From: Streptomyces sp. NBC_01446
GTDB lineage: Bacteria > Actinomycetota > Actinomycetes > Streptomycetales > Streptomycetaceae
DNA length: 64,000 bases
Assembly (NCBI RefSeq): GCF_026340095.1
Contig: NZ_JAPEPO010000001.1
Location: 992,001 to 1,056,000 of the forward strand
Direction: 5' to 3'
Shown here: in pieces, positions 52,698 to 61,197 of the stretch
How the letters are laid out: each line of letters starts with the position of its first letter
How positions within the stretch are numbered: the stretch's first letter is position 1
Notes under the pieces: model-generated
Told to the model about the DNA's origin: nothing
Seen by the model: only the letters and a program-made list of their open reading frames with translations
Databases searched by the model: none
Program-made: the position numbers and the translations under genes

Positions 52698-54159
52698 TAC
52701 TACAGCCGGTGGTTCACGTGACGTGACGATGGTTGGCTCGTTGCTCCGTTCGTGGGGTTGAAACTGTCGCTTGGTGTGGTGCGGACGGACGAGCTGGCCG
52801 AGGGCCAAGTGCGGGAGCTTGAGGGGGAGCTGGAGGCGTTGTGTGCCTCGGTAGACGATGTGTTTGCGCGTCCGGCCTCCCGGGAGAACCTGCGGGCGAT
52901 GGTGCGTGGGCTGCTGAGCGAGGTGCCGCGCAAGAACCTGTGGCAGCTCGCGGAGGCGGCCGGCCACCCCAACCCGGACCGGCTGCAGGGCTTTTTGGCC
53001 AAGGCCGCGTGGGATGCGGACGAACTGCGCGACCGGGTCCGCGCCGTCGCGGTCGACGCCCTGGCCGACGACGACGCGGTGCTGATCGCGGACGAGACCG
53101 GCGACATCAAGAAGGGCACCAAGACCGCCGGTGTCCAGCGGCAGTACACCGGAACTGCGGGCAGGGTCGAGAATGCCCAGGTCAGCGTGCACCTGTCGTA
53201 CGGATCCCGCCGGGGTCGCACTCTGATCGACGCCGAGCTCTACCTCGGCAGGAACTGGGCCGGCACCACCGTGGAGCACGAACGCCGCTGCGCCGAGCAG
53301 GGCATCCCGCCCGAACGCGCGAGCGCGGTGGTCACCAAACCGGAGCTGGCCCGGCGGATGCTGGAGCGCGCGCTGGCGGCCTCGGTGCCGTTCACCTACT
53401 TCCTGGCCGACGAGGCATACGGGCAGTGCCGGGCGCTGCGCGCCTGGCTGGAGGAACACCACGTCCGCTACGTGCTCGCCGTCCCGAAAGATGAGGTGCT
53501 GCCGCTGCCCGACGGGCGCACCCGGCAGGCCCGCGAGCTGTGGGCGCTGGTACCCGAGGACGCCTTCGAGCGCCGGCCCTGCGCGGACGGCGCCAAGGGC
53601 CCGCGCGAGTACGACTGGGCCACCGTCCAACTCGCCACCACTGAAGGGGACTTCGAGCGGCATCTGCTGATCCGCCGCTCGATCGTGCCCAACAAGAAGG
53701 ACAAGAAGACCGGCGAACTCGTCCGGGAGATCGCCTACTTCCTGTGCCACACCCACCTGGACACAACCCTGGCCGAGATGGTCGTCGCCGCCGGACAGCG
53801 CTGGATGGTGGAGGAGTCGTTCCAGGTCGCCAAGGGACAGGTGGGGCTGGACGAGCACGAGGTACGCAAATGGTGCTCGTGGTACCGGCACACCACCGTG
53901 TGCATGCTCGCCATGGCCTTCCTCGTCACCGTCCGGAGCCGGCTCATACCCGCCCCACCGATGACTCCCGACCCCCGACCGTGAACGAGATCCGCCGCCT
54001 GTACGACCGGATCGTCCTCGCTCCCGCCCGCACCGCCCGGACCTGGCTGGCCATGCACTGGCACCGCTGGCGCACCCGCCACCAGACCCGAGCCCGAACC
54101 AGCCACTACCGCACCCGAACCGCCCGCGCTCACTCACCGTAAGACCACCGGCTGTAGTA
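52698..54159 (+). mobile_element. IS701-family insertion sequence
   Basis: The element is 1,462 bp. TACTACAGCCGGTGGT at 52698 and its complement ending at 54159 are terminal inverted repeats, flanked by CTAG at 52694-52697 and 54160-54163. The left CTAG is the right-hand target copy of IS1182, so IS701 used the duplicated site and the two elements lie end to end inside tetR2. Confidence 0.85.
52752..53984 (+). CDS. IS701-family transposase
   Basis: A 410-residue DDE_5 transposase. FARPASRENLRAMVRGLLSEVPRKNLWQLAEAAGHPNPDRLQGFL is the family N-terminus; VLIADETGDIKKGTKTAGVQRQYTGTAGRVENAQV holds the first Asp, FTYFLADEAYGQCRALR the second, and WMVEESFQVAKGQVGLDEHEVR the Glu. The GTG start at 52752 is 54 bp inside the left end. 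Intact. Confidence 0.92.
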   Translation: MGLKLSLGVVRTDELAEGQVRELEGELEALCASVDDVFARPASRENLRAMVRGLLSEVPRKNLWQLAEAAGHPNPDRLQGFLAKAAWDADELRDRVRAVAVDALADDDAVLIADETGDIKKGTKTAGVQRQYTGTAGRVENAQVSVHLSYGSRRGRTLIDAELYLGRNWAGTTVEHERRCAEQGIPPERASAVVTKPELARRMLERALAASVPFTYFLADEAYGQCRALRAWLEEHHVRYVLAVPKDEVLPLPDGRTRQARELWALVPEDAFERRPCADGAKGPREYDWATVQLATTEGDFERHLLIRRSIVPNKKDKKTGELVREIAYFLCHTHLDTTLAEMVVAAGQRWMVEESFQVAKGQVGLDEHEVRKWCSWYRHTTVCMLAMAFLVTVRSRLIPAPPMTPDPRP

Positions 54160-54449
54160 CTAGGCGTTGTGACAGCGGCTGCGGGCGATGGAGGAGTATT
54201 CAGCGCCTTCAGCGGACTGCCGGAACCGCTCACGCTCCCCTGCGGCGACCTCATCGTCACCACCGAAGAGTGCCTGCGGGCCACTCACCTTGCGGGCCAC
54301 GCTAGGCAGTCAGTAAAGGGCACGCCCTCTCCCTCGCGGCGATCTCCACCGCCTGGCTCAATGAGACCCGAGCCCCCGACGAGGAATCACTCGACCGTCT
54401 GCGTGGACCCACCAAGAGCGGATACCGCGAACAGGACAACGCGGAGTAG
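54160..54449 (+). pseudogene. tetR2, 3' fragment
   Basis: After CTAG the DNA resumes similarity to tetR1 (codons for QWLRAMEDYFSAFSGLPEPL). It then has a deletion in the middle of the ligand domain and frame changes, and ends with a tail like that of tetR1 (SGYREQDNAE against SGYRQRNAQ). With the 5' part at 49448-49632 it forms one dead gene. Confidence 0.8.
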
Positions 54450-54575
54450 GTCACCGGCCGCCTTCTTCACAGACGGCTGTCGGCGCCCTCAAGAGCGCCG
54501 GAGATTCCCCCCGCGGAGCCGTCCATGACAATCCGCCACTCCCCGGGACTGGCACAACTCTGAAAGAGATAAATA

Positions 54576-55310
54576 GTGAAAATTGGCATTATTGGAGCCG
54601 GGTCGATCGGGACGACGTTGGCGCGGAGGTTCAGCGCCGGCGGACACGACGTTGCGGTCGCCAATTCTCGGGGACCCGAGACGATCGGTGCCGAGGCACT
54701 GGAATTCGGGGCGCATGCGGTGACCTCGGCCGACACCGTCAAGGACAAGGACGTCATCGTTCTGTCCATCCCGTTCGCGCGAATCCCGGCGGTGGCTCCG
54801 CTGTTCGCCTCCGTACCCGACCAGACCGTAGTCATCGACACCTCGAACTACTTTCCCCACCGGGACGGCGCCATCGAGGCGGTGGACAACGGCCAGGTGG
54901 AAAGCCTGTGGGTCACCGAGCAGCTGGGGCGGCCCGTGGTCAAGGCGTGGAACGCCGTACTGTCACAAACGCTCGAGCTCATGGACGCTCCCGCGGGCAC
55001 CCCGGACCGCATCGCGCTGCCGGTCGCGGCAGACACGGAGGAGGCGCGGCGCGTGGGCATGCGTCTGGTGGACGAATCCGGATTCGACCCCTTCGACGCC
55101 GGCACTCTGGCCGACTCCTGGCGCCAGCAGCCGATGATGCCCGCCTACTGCACCGAACTGGACTTGCGGGACCTGGAGAAGGCCCTCAACGCGGCCGACC
55201 GGGACGCGGCCCCGCGCGTCCGGGACCGCATGCTGGAGCGCGTCCTCGAGTTCACCTCCACGCCCACGCGGGAGCAGCTCCTCGAACTGAACCGCTCCGC
55301 CCACCGCTGA
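54576..55310 (+). CDS. NADPH-dependent F420 reductase-like oxidoreductase, paralogue
   Basis: A 244-residue paralogue of the protein at 7150, matching throughout: MKIGIIGAGSIGTTLARRFS, VIVLSIPFARIPAVAPLF, VVIDTSNYFPHRDGAIEAVDNGQVES, RPVVKAWNAVLSQTLEL, FDAGTLADSWRQQP, ending LLELNRSAHR. The start is GTG at 54576 after GAAAGAG. It is the only intact member of the second tetR / F420-reductase / nitroreductase module and could still be active. The palindrome present before the first copy is missing here. Confidence 0.78.
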   Translation: MKIGIIGAGSIGTTLARRFSAGGHDVAVANSRGPETIGAEALEFGAHAVTSADTVKDKDVIVLSIPFARIPAVAPLFASVPDQTVVIDTSNYFPHRDGAIEAVDNGQVESLWVTEQLGRPVVKAWNAVLSQTLELMDAPAGTPDRIALPVAADTEEARRVGMRLVDESGFDPFDAGTLADSWRQQPMMPAYCTELDLRDLEKALNAADRDAAPRVRDRMLERVLEFTSTPTREQLLELNRSAHR

Positions 55311-55403
55311 GCACACGGGCCGCGGCCCGCGCCACATCCCCTCCTTCCCCGCAAGAAACCCCGTCCGCCAGCTCAACTGCGCCGCACGGGATCGAGAACC
55401 ATA

Positions 55404-55557
55404 CGAAAAGTCGCTCTCTCCACCACCGCCATGTACTTCAGCGACCTCACGCGGGCCAGGCACTCGCCCTGGCAGCCCCTGTCCACCTGCTCCCGGGTCA
55501 GCCCTGCGCCGCTCCGGAGACGATGTGTACCGTCCACGGCTGGGTGTTGCTGTTACT
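55404..55557 (-). pseudogene. Inverted, decayed nitroreductase fragment
   Basis: The minus strand reads SNSNTQPWTVHIVSGAAQG and a stop, matching the SNCNTQPWTVHVVSGAERD of the nitroreductase at 8146, and further on GGGGESDFSYGS, resembling its DEEGRFSYDF. The N-terminal codons are cut off at about 55558 by the IS5 fragment. In the intact module this gene is on the same strand as the F420-reductase gene; here it is inverted. Confidence 0.72.
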
Positions 55558-55616
55558 GGCTCTAACAAAAGCTGTTGATCATGTGACTGTTGGCTTGTCG
55601 GGTCGTTGGTCTGTTC

Positions 55617-55970
55617 ATGGGGAAACGTCAGTCGCGGCCGTGGATCGTGTCGGACGAACTGTGGTCGCTCATCGAACCGTTACTACCCAAGCCGGGCCCG
55701 AAACTGGTCGAGGGCCGACCGCGGGTACCGGACCGGCAAGCGTTCTGCGGGATCCTGTTCGTCCTGCACACCGGCATCCAATGGGAGTACCTGCCCCAGG
55801 AGTTGGGCTTCGGATCAGGCATGACCTGCTGGCGGCGCCTGGCTGCCTGGAACGAGGCCGGCGTGTGGGACCAGCTCCACGCGGTGCTGCTGAAGGAACT
55901 GCGGTCGAAGAACCAGCTGGACTGGTCTCGGGCGGTGATCGACTCTTCCCACGTTCGGGCGGCCCGGCGG
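55617..55970 (+). pseudogene. IS5-family transposase, N-terminal fragment
   Basis: MGKRQSRPWIVSDELWSLIEPLLPKPGPKLVEGRPRVPDRQAFCG and ILFVLHTGIQWEYLPQELGFGSGMTCWRRLAAWNEAGVWDQLH are the conserved DUF4096-type N-terminus; WSRAVIDSSHVRA carries the first catalytic Asp. The frame ends right after, where the inverted repeat of the next element begins (55971), so the C-terminal two thirds are lost. Confidence 0.85.
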
Positions 55971-57100
55971 GTGTGGGGCTCGTAAAGTCATCGCTGCAGG
56001 TGGGAGCCTACGTGCCAGGCCCTCCGCGGTGGCTGGGATGCTGCGCGTGTGATCATCTCGATGCTGTACCGGGCCACCCGGGCGCTGCTGTCCATACCCG
56101 CGGTCCTGCTGCGCCGGGACACGGCCAAGGACGCCGAACTGCTGGTGCTGCAGCACGAAAACTCGGTGTTGCGACGACAACTCAACGGTCCGGTCCGCTA
56201 CGAGCCCGCGGACCGGTTCTGGCTGGCCGCGCTGTCGTCGCTGATACCGCGCCGCTGCTGGAGCAGCGTCTTCGCGGTCACGCCGGGGACGCTACTGGCC
56301 TGGCACCGCAGGCTGATCGCCAAGGAGTGGGACTACTCCGACCGACGCCGACGCACCGGGCGTCCACCCACGGCGGCCGCGCTCAAGAAGCTGGTGCTGC
56401 GCCTGGCGCAGGAGAATCCGCGGTGGGGCCACCGGCGGATCCAGGGCGAACTGGCCCGACTGGGGCACCCGATCGCGCCGTCCACGGTCTGGGAGATCCT
56501 GCACAAGGCCGGCATCGACCCCGCCCCGCGCCGCACCGGCCCGAGCTGGCGCGAGTTCCTCACCGCGCAGGCCGAGGGGATCATCGCGGCGGACTTCTTC
56601 CACGTCGACACGATCACCGGCAGCCGGCTGTACGCGCTGGCGTTCCTCGAACACGGCACCCGCAGACTCCACATCACCGGCGTCACCGCCCACCCCACCG
56701 CACAGTGAGCGACCCAGCAGGCGCGCAATCTCGCCGATGACCTGGGCAGCCGCGTCGAGTCGCTGCGCTTCGTGCTCCGCGACCGCGACAGCAAGTACAC
56801 CGGCTCCTTCGACGCCGTCTTCGAAGCCGAAGGCATGGACGTGCTGCTCAGCGCACCCCAGGCACCGCGCATGAACGCCCACTGCGAGCGCGTGATCGGC
56901 ACGATCCGCCGCGAGGCACTCGACCACGTTCTGCTCCTGAACGAGGCCCACGCCCGGCAGGTCCTCGCCGAGTACCAGGACCACTACAACAGACATCGGC
57001 CGCACCGATCCCGCGATCAACGACCGCCCGAGGCCCAGGAACAGCCAGCAGTCCTGGATGGTTTCGAGCCCCGCAAGCTCTTGCGCACCCGGATCCTCAG

Positions 57101-58773
57101 CCCGGATCCACCGGCTTGATGTCTGTGGATGACTCTCGGGGAAACGAGAAAGTGCCTTGTGACCTGCGATGATGGGGTTTCTCTAGGACCACATCAGGCA
57201 CGATCGACAAGGCACTTCCGAGATGCAATCTTCCCATGCCGCCGCGAAGGTCTCCGCACGGTTCGATGATCCGAATCTGGTCGGGTACGGCGGACTGGAG
57301 CCGGTGGTGCGCCTGGCCGAGCGGTGCGGACTGCCCGCGCTGGCCAGCGAACACGTCCGGTTGCCGGTCTCGAAGGACGGCACGGGTGCCTTCCCCGCGG
57401 CGAAGCTGATGTCGCTGGTGGGCGGCATGGTCGCGGGCGCGGACAGCATCGATGACATGGACCGGCTGCGGCACGGCGCTCTGCCGCGCCTGTTCGCCGG
57501 GGTGCGGGCGCCGTCCACGCTGGGCTCGTTCCTGCGTTCCTTCACTCACGGGCACGTGAAGCAACTGCACGCGGTGGCAGGGAGGTTCCTGCCCGAACTG
57601 GCCGCGCACACCGGGCTGCTGTCCGGCGCCGAATCGGTCGCCCATGTGGACATCGATGACACGATCCGCCGCACCTACGGCTACGCCAAGCAGGGGGCGG
57701 GTTACGGATACAGCAAGGTCAAGGGCCTCAACGCGCTGCTCGGGATCGTCTCCACACCCCTGTCCGCCCCCGTGATCGCCGCCACCCGTCTGCGCAAGGG
57801 CCCGACCAACTCCGCACGCGGGGCCGCCGCCTTCGTCGCCGAGACCATCCGCACGTCCCGCGCCAGCGGCGCTACCGGACTGCTCCTCGTGCGGGCCGAC
57901 TCCGCGTTCTACGGCGCCGACGTCATCGGCGCCTGCCGGGCCCTGGATGCCCGCTTCTCCGTCACGGTGCGGATGAACGCCTCGATCAAGGCCGCGATTG
58001 CGGGCATCGACGAAGCCGCATGGAAAGCGGTCAAGTACCCGAAGGCGGTGTGGGACGAAGAGGGGCAGTGCTGGATCTCGGACGCGGAGATAGCCGAGGC
58101 CACCTACACCGCCTTCACCTCCAAGCCGAAGAATCAGCAGGTCACCGCCCGCCTGATCGTGCGCCGCGTCAAGCGCCTCAACCCCGGGGCGATCCCCGAG
58201 GGGCAGGGCACGCTTTTCGACACCTGGCGCTATCACGGCGCGTTCACCAACTCTCCGCTCTCCCTGGCCGCTGCCGAGCGTGATCACAGGCGTCACGCAG
58301 TCGTGGAACAGGTGATCGCGGATGTGAAGAACGGCCCGTTCGCGCACGCCCCCTCCGGGCACTTCCAGGCGAACGCAGCCTGGCTCGCCCTGGCCGCCCT
58401 CGCGCACAACCTGACCCGCGCCGCCGGCACCCTGGCATCCGCCTTCCACGCCAAGGCGACCACCGGCACAATCCGCGACCACCTGATCAACGTGCCTGCT
58501 CGGCTGGCACGTTCGGCCCGCCGCCTTACTCTCCACCTGCCCCAACGCTGGCCCTGGCGGGACGACTTCACCCAGCTCTTCGACCTCGCACACGCGCCAC
58601 CACCCGCCGTCGACAAGCCTTGACCACCCCGCCCGCAAGGGCCTGAGACCTCCGAGCATGTGGAAAAGCTGGGCAGACCAGCGGGCACCCCATGCCCGAA
58701 TCCGCAGCTCGGCCTCGGACCGCCCCCGAACCACCCGAAACGATCACTCCAAAATCAAGCCGGTGGATCCGGG
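57101..58773 (+). mobile_element. IS1380-family insertion sequence, copy 2
   Basis: The element is 1,673 bp with perfect terminal repeats CCCGGATCCACCGGCTTGAT, flanked by CTCAG at 57096-57100 and 58774-58778. It is a sibling of the element at 2087-3757. It lies in the last codons of the integrase-core transposase. Confidence 0.92.
57223..58623 (+). CDS. IS1380-family transposase, copy 2
   Basis: A 466-residue transposase closely similar to the one at 2209, including GLEPVVRLAERCGLPALAS, HVDIDDTIRRTYGYAKQGAG, LVRADSAFYGADVIGACRAL and HAVVEQVIADVKNGPFAHAP. It is four residues longer at the C-terminus. Scattered substitutions distinguish the copies, so they arrived separately or diverged long ago. 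Intact. Confidence 0.92.
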   Translation: MQSSHAAAKVSARFDDPNLVGYGGLEPVVRLAERCGLPALASEHVRLPVSKDGTGAFPAAKLMSLVGGMVAGADSIDDMDRLRHGALPRLFAGVRAPSTLGSFLRSFTHGHVKQLHAVAGRFLPELAAHTGLLSGAESVAHVDIDDTIRRTYGYAKQGAGYGYSKVKGLNALLGIVSTPLSAPVIAATRLRKGPTNSARGAAAFVAETIRTSRASGATGLLLVRADSAFYGADVIGACRALDARFSVTVRMNASIKAAIAGIDEAAWKAVKYPKAVWDEEGQCWISDAEIAEATYTAFTSKPKNQQVTARLIVRRVKRLNPGAIPEGQGTLFDTWRYHGAFTNSPLSLAAAERDHRRHAVVEQVIADVKNGPFAHAPSGHFQANAAWLALAALAHNLTRAAGTLASAFHAKATTGTIRDHLINVPARLARSARRLTLHLPQRWPWRDDFTQLFDLAHAPPPAVDKP

Positions 58774-58842
58774 CTCAGCGGACCAATCAACGAGTACCGA
58801 CATGCCGCTTGAACTGCAGCGATGACTTTTCGAGCCCCACAC

Positions 58843-58934
58843 GGTCCTAGAAAAACCCCATCATCGCAGGTCGCAAGGAACTTCTTCGTTTCTGGGTGAA
58901 CCATCCACGGGCATCAAGCCGGGGTGATCCGGAC
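58843..58934 (-). mobile_element. Remnant of a third IS1380 element (left end only)
   Basis: On the minus strand the sequence follows the first 90 or so bases of the two complete copies (inverted repeat variant, then CTGCGATGATGGGGTTT and TCTAGGACC) with several mismatches, and ends abruptly at the integrase-core element's right repeat. CTCAG follows directly at its outer end. The transposase portion is absent. Confidence 0.75.
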
Positions 58935-59142
58935 TCAGCGCACCAGGGAAGGGGGGTTCTGACAGTACCTGTATCACCAGGGTCTCCCCGACGTTCCAAA
59001 CGCCTGTCAACCTGGTTGAGTCGAAAGCGCCGACAACACTCCATGAAAACGCACTGCAGCTTTACCATCATCATTCAATTCAGCTGCCCCGAATACGCGA
59101 CCGTGTCGGCGCATTCTTTTACGACAGAAGGGACGGAGACCA

Positions 59143-59949
59143 ATGGCGGAGAACCAGTTCACCACTCACACAGAACTTTTCGACCTGAGGGGAAAGTACG
59201 CCCTTGTCACTGGCGGCACCAGAGGCATTGGGATGATGATAGCGCGCGGCCTTCTCCAGGCGGGCGCCCGCGTCGTCATCAGCTCACGCAACGCAGACAC
59301 GTGCGCGGAGGCACAGCGTCTACTGTCCGAATTCGGCGACGTGCGAGCAATCCCCGCCGACCTGTCCAGGCACGACGAGTGTCAGCGCCTCGCTGATCTT
59401 GTCCAGGCCGACTCGGAACGCCTGGACATCCTTGTCAACAACGCGGGAGCGATGCGGCGCGAGCCGCTGGCGACGTTCCCGGACGAGGCCTGGGATGCAG
59501 TGCTCGACCTCAACCTCAAGTCGCCGTTCTGGCTGGTGCAGGCACTGCTCCCGGCACTTCGTAAGGCGGGCACCGCCGATGATCCCGCACGGATCATCAA
59601 CATCGGCAGCATCGCCGCCATCCACGTCGCCCCGTCGCCCAACTACTCGTACGCCAGCAGCAAAGCGGCACTCCATCAACTCACCAGGGTACTTGCCAGG
59701 GAGCTGGGCCCACAGCACGTCACGGTGAACGCGGTAGCACCGGGAGTGTTCCCGTCGCAGATGATGGACTCCACGCTCGATGCCATCGGCGACACGATCG
59801 CGGCGTCGGCCCCTCTGCGCCGGCTCGGCCGCGACGACGACATGGCGGGTGCCGCCGTGTTTCTCGCCAGCCGGGCTGGGTCCTACCTCACGGGCGCCAT
59901 CATCCCGGTGGACGGCGGTACCGCAACGACCGCATCGGGTATCAATTAG
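59143..59949 (+). CDS. SDR-family oxidoreductase 5 (RhlG-like)
   Basis: A 268-residue SDR. TGGTRGIG, NNAGAMRR, the catalytic Ser in NIGSIAA and Y-A-S-S-K are present; ISSRNADTC after strand 2 (Arg/Ser instead of Asp) suggests NADP. VTVNAVAPGVFPSQMM and LTGAIIPVDGGTATTASG close the fold. Similar proteins include beta-ketoacyl reductases such as RhlG. The next gene, 36 bp away, is an MmyB-type regulator likely to control it. Confidence 0.87.
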   Translation: MAENQFTTHTELFDLRGKYALVTGGTRGIGMMIARGLLQAGARVVISSRNADTCAEAQRLLSEFGDVRAIPADLSRHDECQRLADLVQADSERLDILVNNAGAMRREPLATFPDEAWDAVLDLNLKSPFWLVQALLPALRKAGTADDPARIINIGSIAAIHVAPSPNYSYASSKAALHQLTRVLARELGPQHVTVNAVAPGVFPSQMMDSTLDAIGDTIAASAPLRRLGRDDDMAGAAVFLASRAGSYLTGAIIPVDGGTATTASGIN

Positions 59950-59985
59950 ACTGCGGGACGGGCTTACGGTGAGGAGATAACCGCG

Positions 59986-60870
59986 ATGGATCTACGCACC
60001 GAGATCCGGGAGTTTCTCAGCTCACGTCGCGCCCGCATCGCACCCGAGCAGGCGGGCCTGCCCGCTTACGGCGGCAACCGCCGGGTCAAAGGTCTGCGCC
60101 GCGAGGAGGTCGCGCTACTGGCGGGGGTATCGGTCGACTACTACGTGCGCATGGAGCGCGGCAGCCTCGCCGGTGCCTCCGACGGCGTGCTCGAGGCGTT
60201 GGCCTCTGCCTTGCAGCTCGACGAAGCCGAGCGCGACCACCTGTTCCACCTCGCGCGCCAATCGAGGGCGCCCCGCAGCCCACGCCGGCGCAGGCCTGCC
60301 GTGGCGGTGCGCTCGACGCTGCAGCAGGTGCTCGACGCGATCTCCGATGCGCCGGCCTGGATCGGTAACGGCCGTTATGACGTGCTCGCCATGAATCAAC
60401 TCGCTCGCGCGCTGTATTCACCGGTGCTGGCTGACCCGCGACGGCCCGCGAACACAGCGCGGTTCGTCTATCTGAACCCCGCGACGGCCAGAGATTTCTT
60501 TGTCGACTACGACCAGGTTGCCGGTGACGCGGCCGCGAAGCTGCGCATGGCAGCCGGCCGCAATCCGCACGACGAGGAACTGATCGCCCTAGTCGGCGAA
60601 CTGTCAACGTGCAGTGAGCTATTTCGGCAGCGGTGGGCATCTCAGGACGTGCGGCTGCACCGGTCCGGCCGCAAGCGTATGCACCATCCGATCGTGGGCC
60701 AGCTCGACTTGGACGTCGAATCCCTGGAACTGCCCGCCGAACCCGGCCTGCACCTCAACATCTACACCGCACCCGCGGGCACACCGACCGCTGACAATTT
60801 GGCGCTCTTGGCGTCGTGGGCGGCCACCCAACAGACGCTGGCGACCGAGCTCGAAGCACACAACGGATAG
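59986..60870 (+). CDS. XRE/MmyB-type transcriptional regulator
   Basis: A 294-residue regulator. The N-terminal HTH (VKGLRREEVALLAGVSVDYYVRMERGSLAGASDGVLEALASALQLDEAERDHLFHLA) is followed by a PAS-like MmyB ligand domain (LQQVLDAISDAPAWIGNGRYDVLAMNQLARALYSPV, FVYLNPATARDFFVDYD, DVRLHRSGRKRMHHPIVGQLDLDVESLELP). Such regulators often sit next to the reductase they control, as here. Complete; the ATG follows GAGGAGA. Confidence 0.9.
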   Translation: MDLRTEIREFLSSRRARIAPEQAGLPAYGGNRRVKGLRREEVALLAGVSVDYYVRMERGSLAGASDGVLEALASALQLDEAERDHLFHLARQSRAPRSPRRRRPAVAVRSTLQQVLDAISDAPAWIGNGRYDVLAMNQLARALYSPVLADPRRPANTARFVYLNPATARDFFVDYDQVAGDAAAKLRMAAGRNPHDEELIALVGELSTCSELFRQRWASQDVRLHRSGRKRMHHPIVGQLDLDVESLELPAEPGLHLNIYTAPAGTPTADNLALLASWAATQQTLATELEAHNG

Positions 60871-60889
60871 TCCAACCCCTTCAGCCGTA

Positions 60890-61102
60890 CTAGTGTTCCG
60901 AGTCAGGAATTCTATTCAGATAGCTGGCGAGGCGTTCGAGGATTTCGTCTGCGGTCTTCGTCCAGACGTAGGGCTTCGGGTCGGTGTTCCAGGTGGCGAT
61001 CCAGCTGCGGATGTCCTTCTCGAGGGCCTGGACGGATCTGTGGACACCTCGCCGTATCTGTTTGTTGGTCAGTTCGGCGAACCTGCCCATGCCGATAACC
61101 AC
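60890..61102 (-). pseudogene. IS630-family transposase C-terminal fragment
   Basis: The minus strand encodes GRFAELTNKQIRRGVHRSVQALEKDIRSWIATWNTDPKPYVWTKTADEILERLASYLNRI, the standard C-terminal end of actinobacterial IS630 DDE transposases (the Glu of the active site in FAELTN). The rest of the gene is missing on the 5' side. Confidence 0.85.
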
Positions 61103-61197
61103 ATCCGCCCTAGTGGGAGGCGGTGCACGGGTTGATCGCGGTCGGCCGGGATCGCGTGCTGGTGAGGTTGGTGATCAACGCGGCATGATGGTCCACC

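Larger units (their letters stand above)
56049..58812 (+). pseudogene. Integrase-core transposase, broken by a stop and an IS1380 insertion
   Basis: The first part, MIISMLYRATRALLSIPAVL through FHVDTITGSRLYALAFLEHG and TGVTAHPTAQ, stops at TGA 56706-56708, where relatives have Trp (HPTA-x-W). The frame then continues: ATQQARNLADDLGSR, FVLRDRDSKYTGSFDAVF, MNAHCERVIGTIRREALDH, LLRTRIL. At 57100 IS1380 copy 2 is inserted; removing it with one CTCAG restores ILSGPINEYRHAA and TGA at 58810-58812, the same ending as the intact relative at 61198 (LHEYQHAA). Nonsense and insertion both inactivate it. Confidence 0.87.
55971..58842 (+). mobile_element. Integrase-core (IS3/IS481-related) element interrupted by IS1380
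   Basis: The ends are roughly 28-bp inverted repeats: GTGTGGGGCTCG then AAAGTCATCGCTGCAG on the left (55971-55999) and the complement on the right (58814-58842), with one mismatch. IS1380 copy 2 (57101-58773) sits inside. The left flank is the IS5 fragment and the right flank is a third IS1380 remnant, so several insertions and probably a deletion happened here. Confidence 0.8.

Noticed and set aside
49633..54163. IS1182 + ISAs1 + IS701 as one composite transposon
   Set aside because: Each element has its own ends and CTAG flanks; order of insertion explains the array without a composite unit.
56292..57020. Minus-strand ORF opposite the broken integrase-core transposase
   Set aside because: Shadow of the transposase reading frame.
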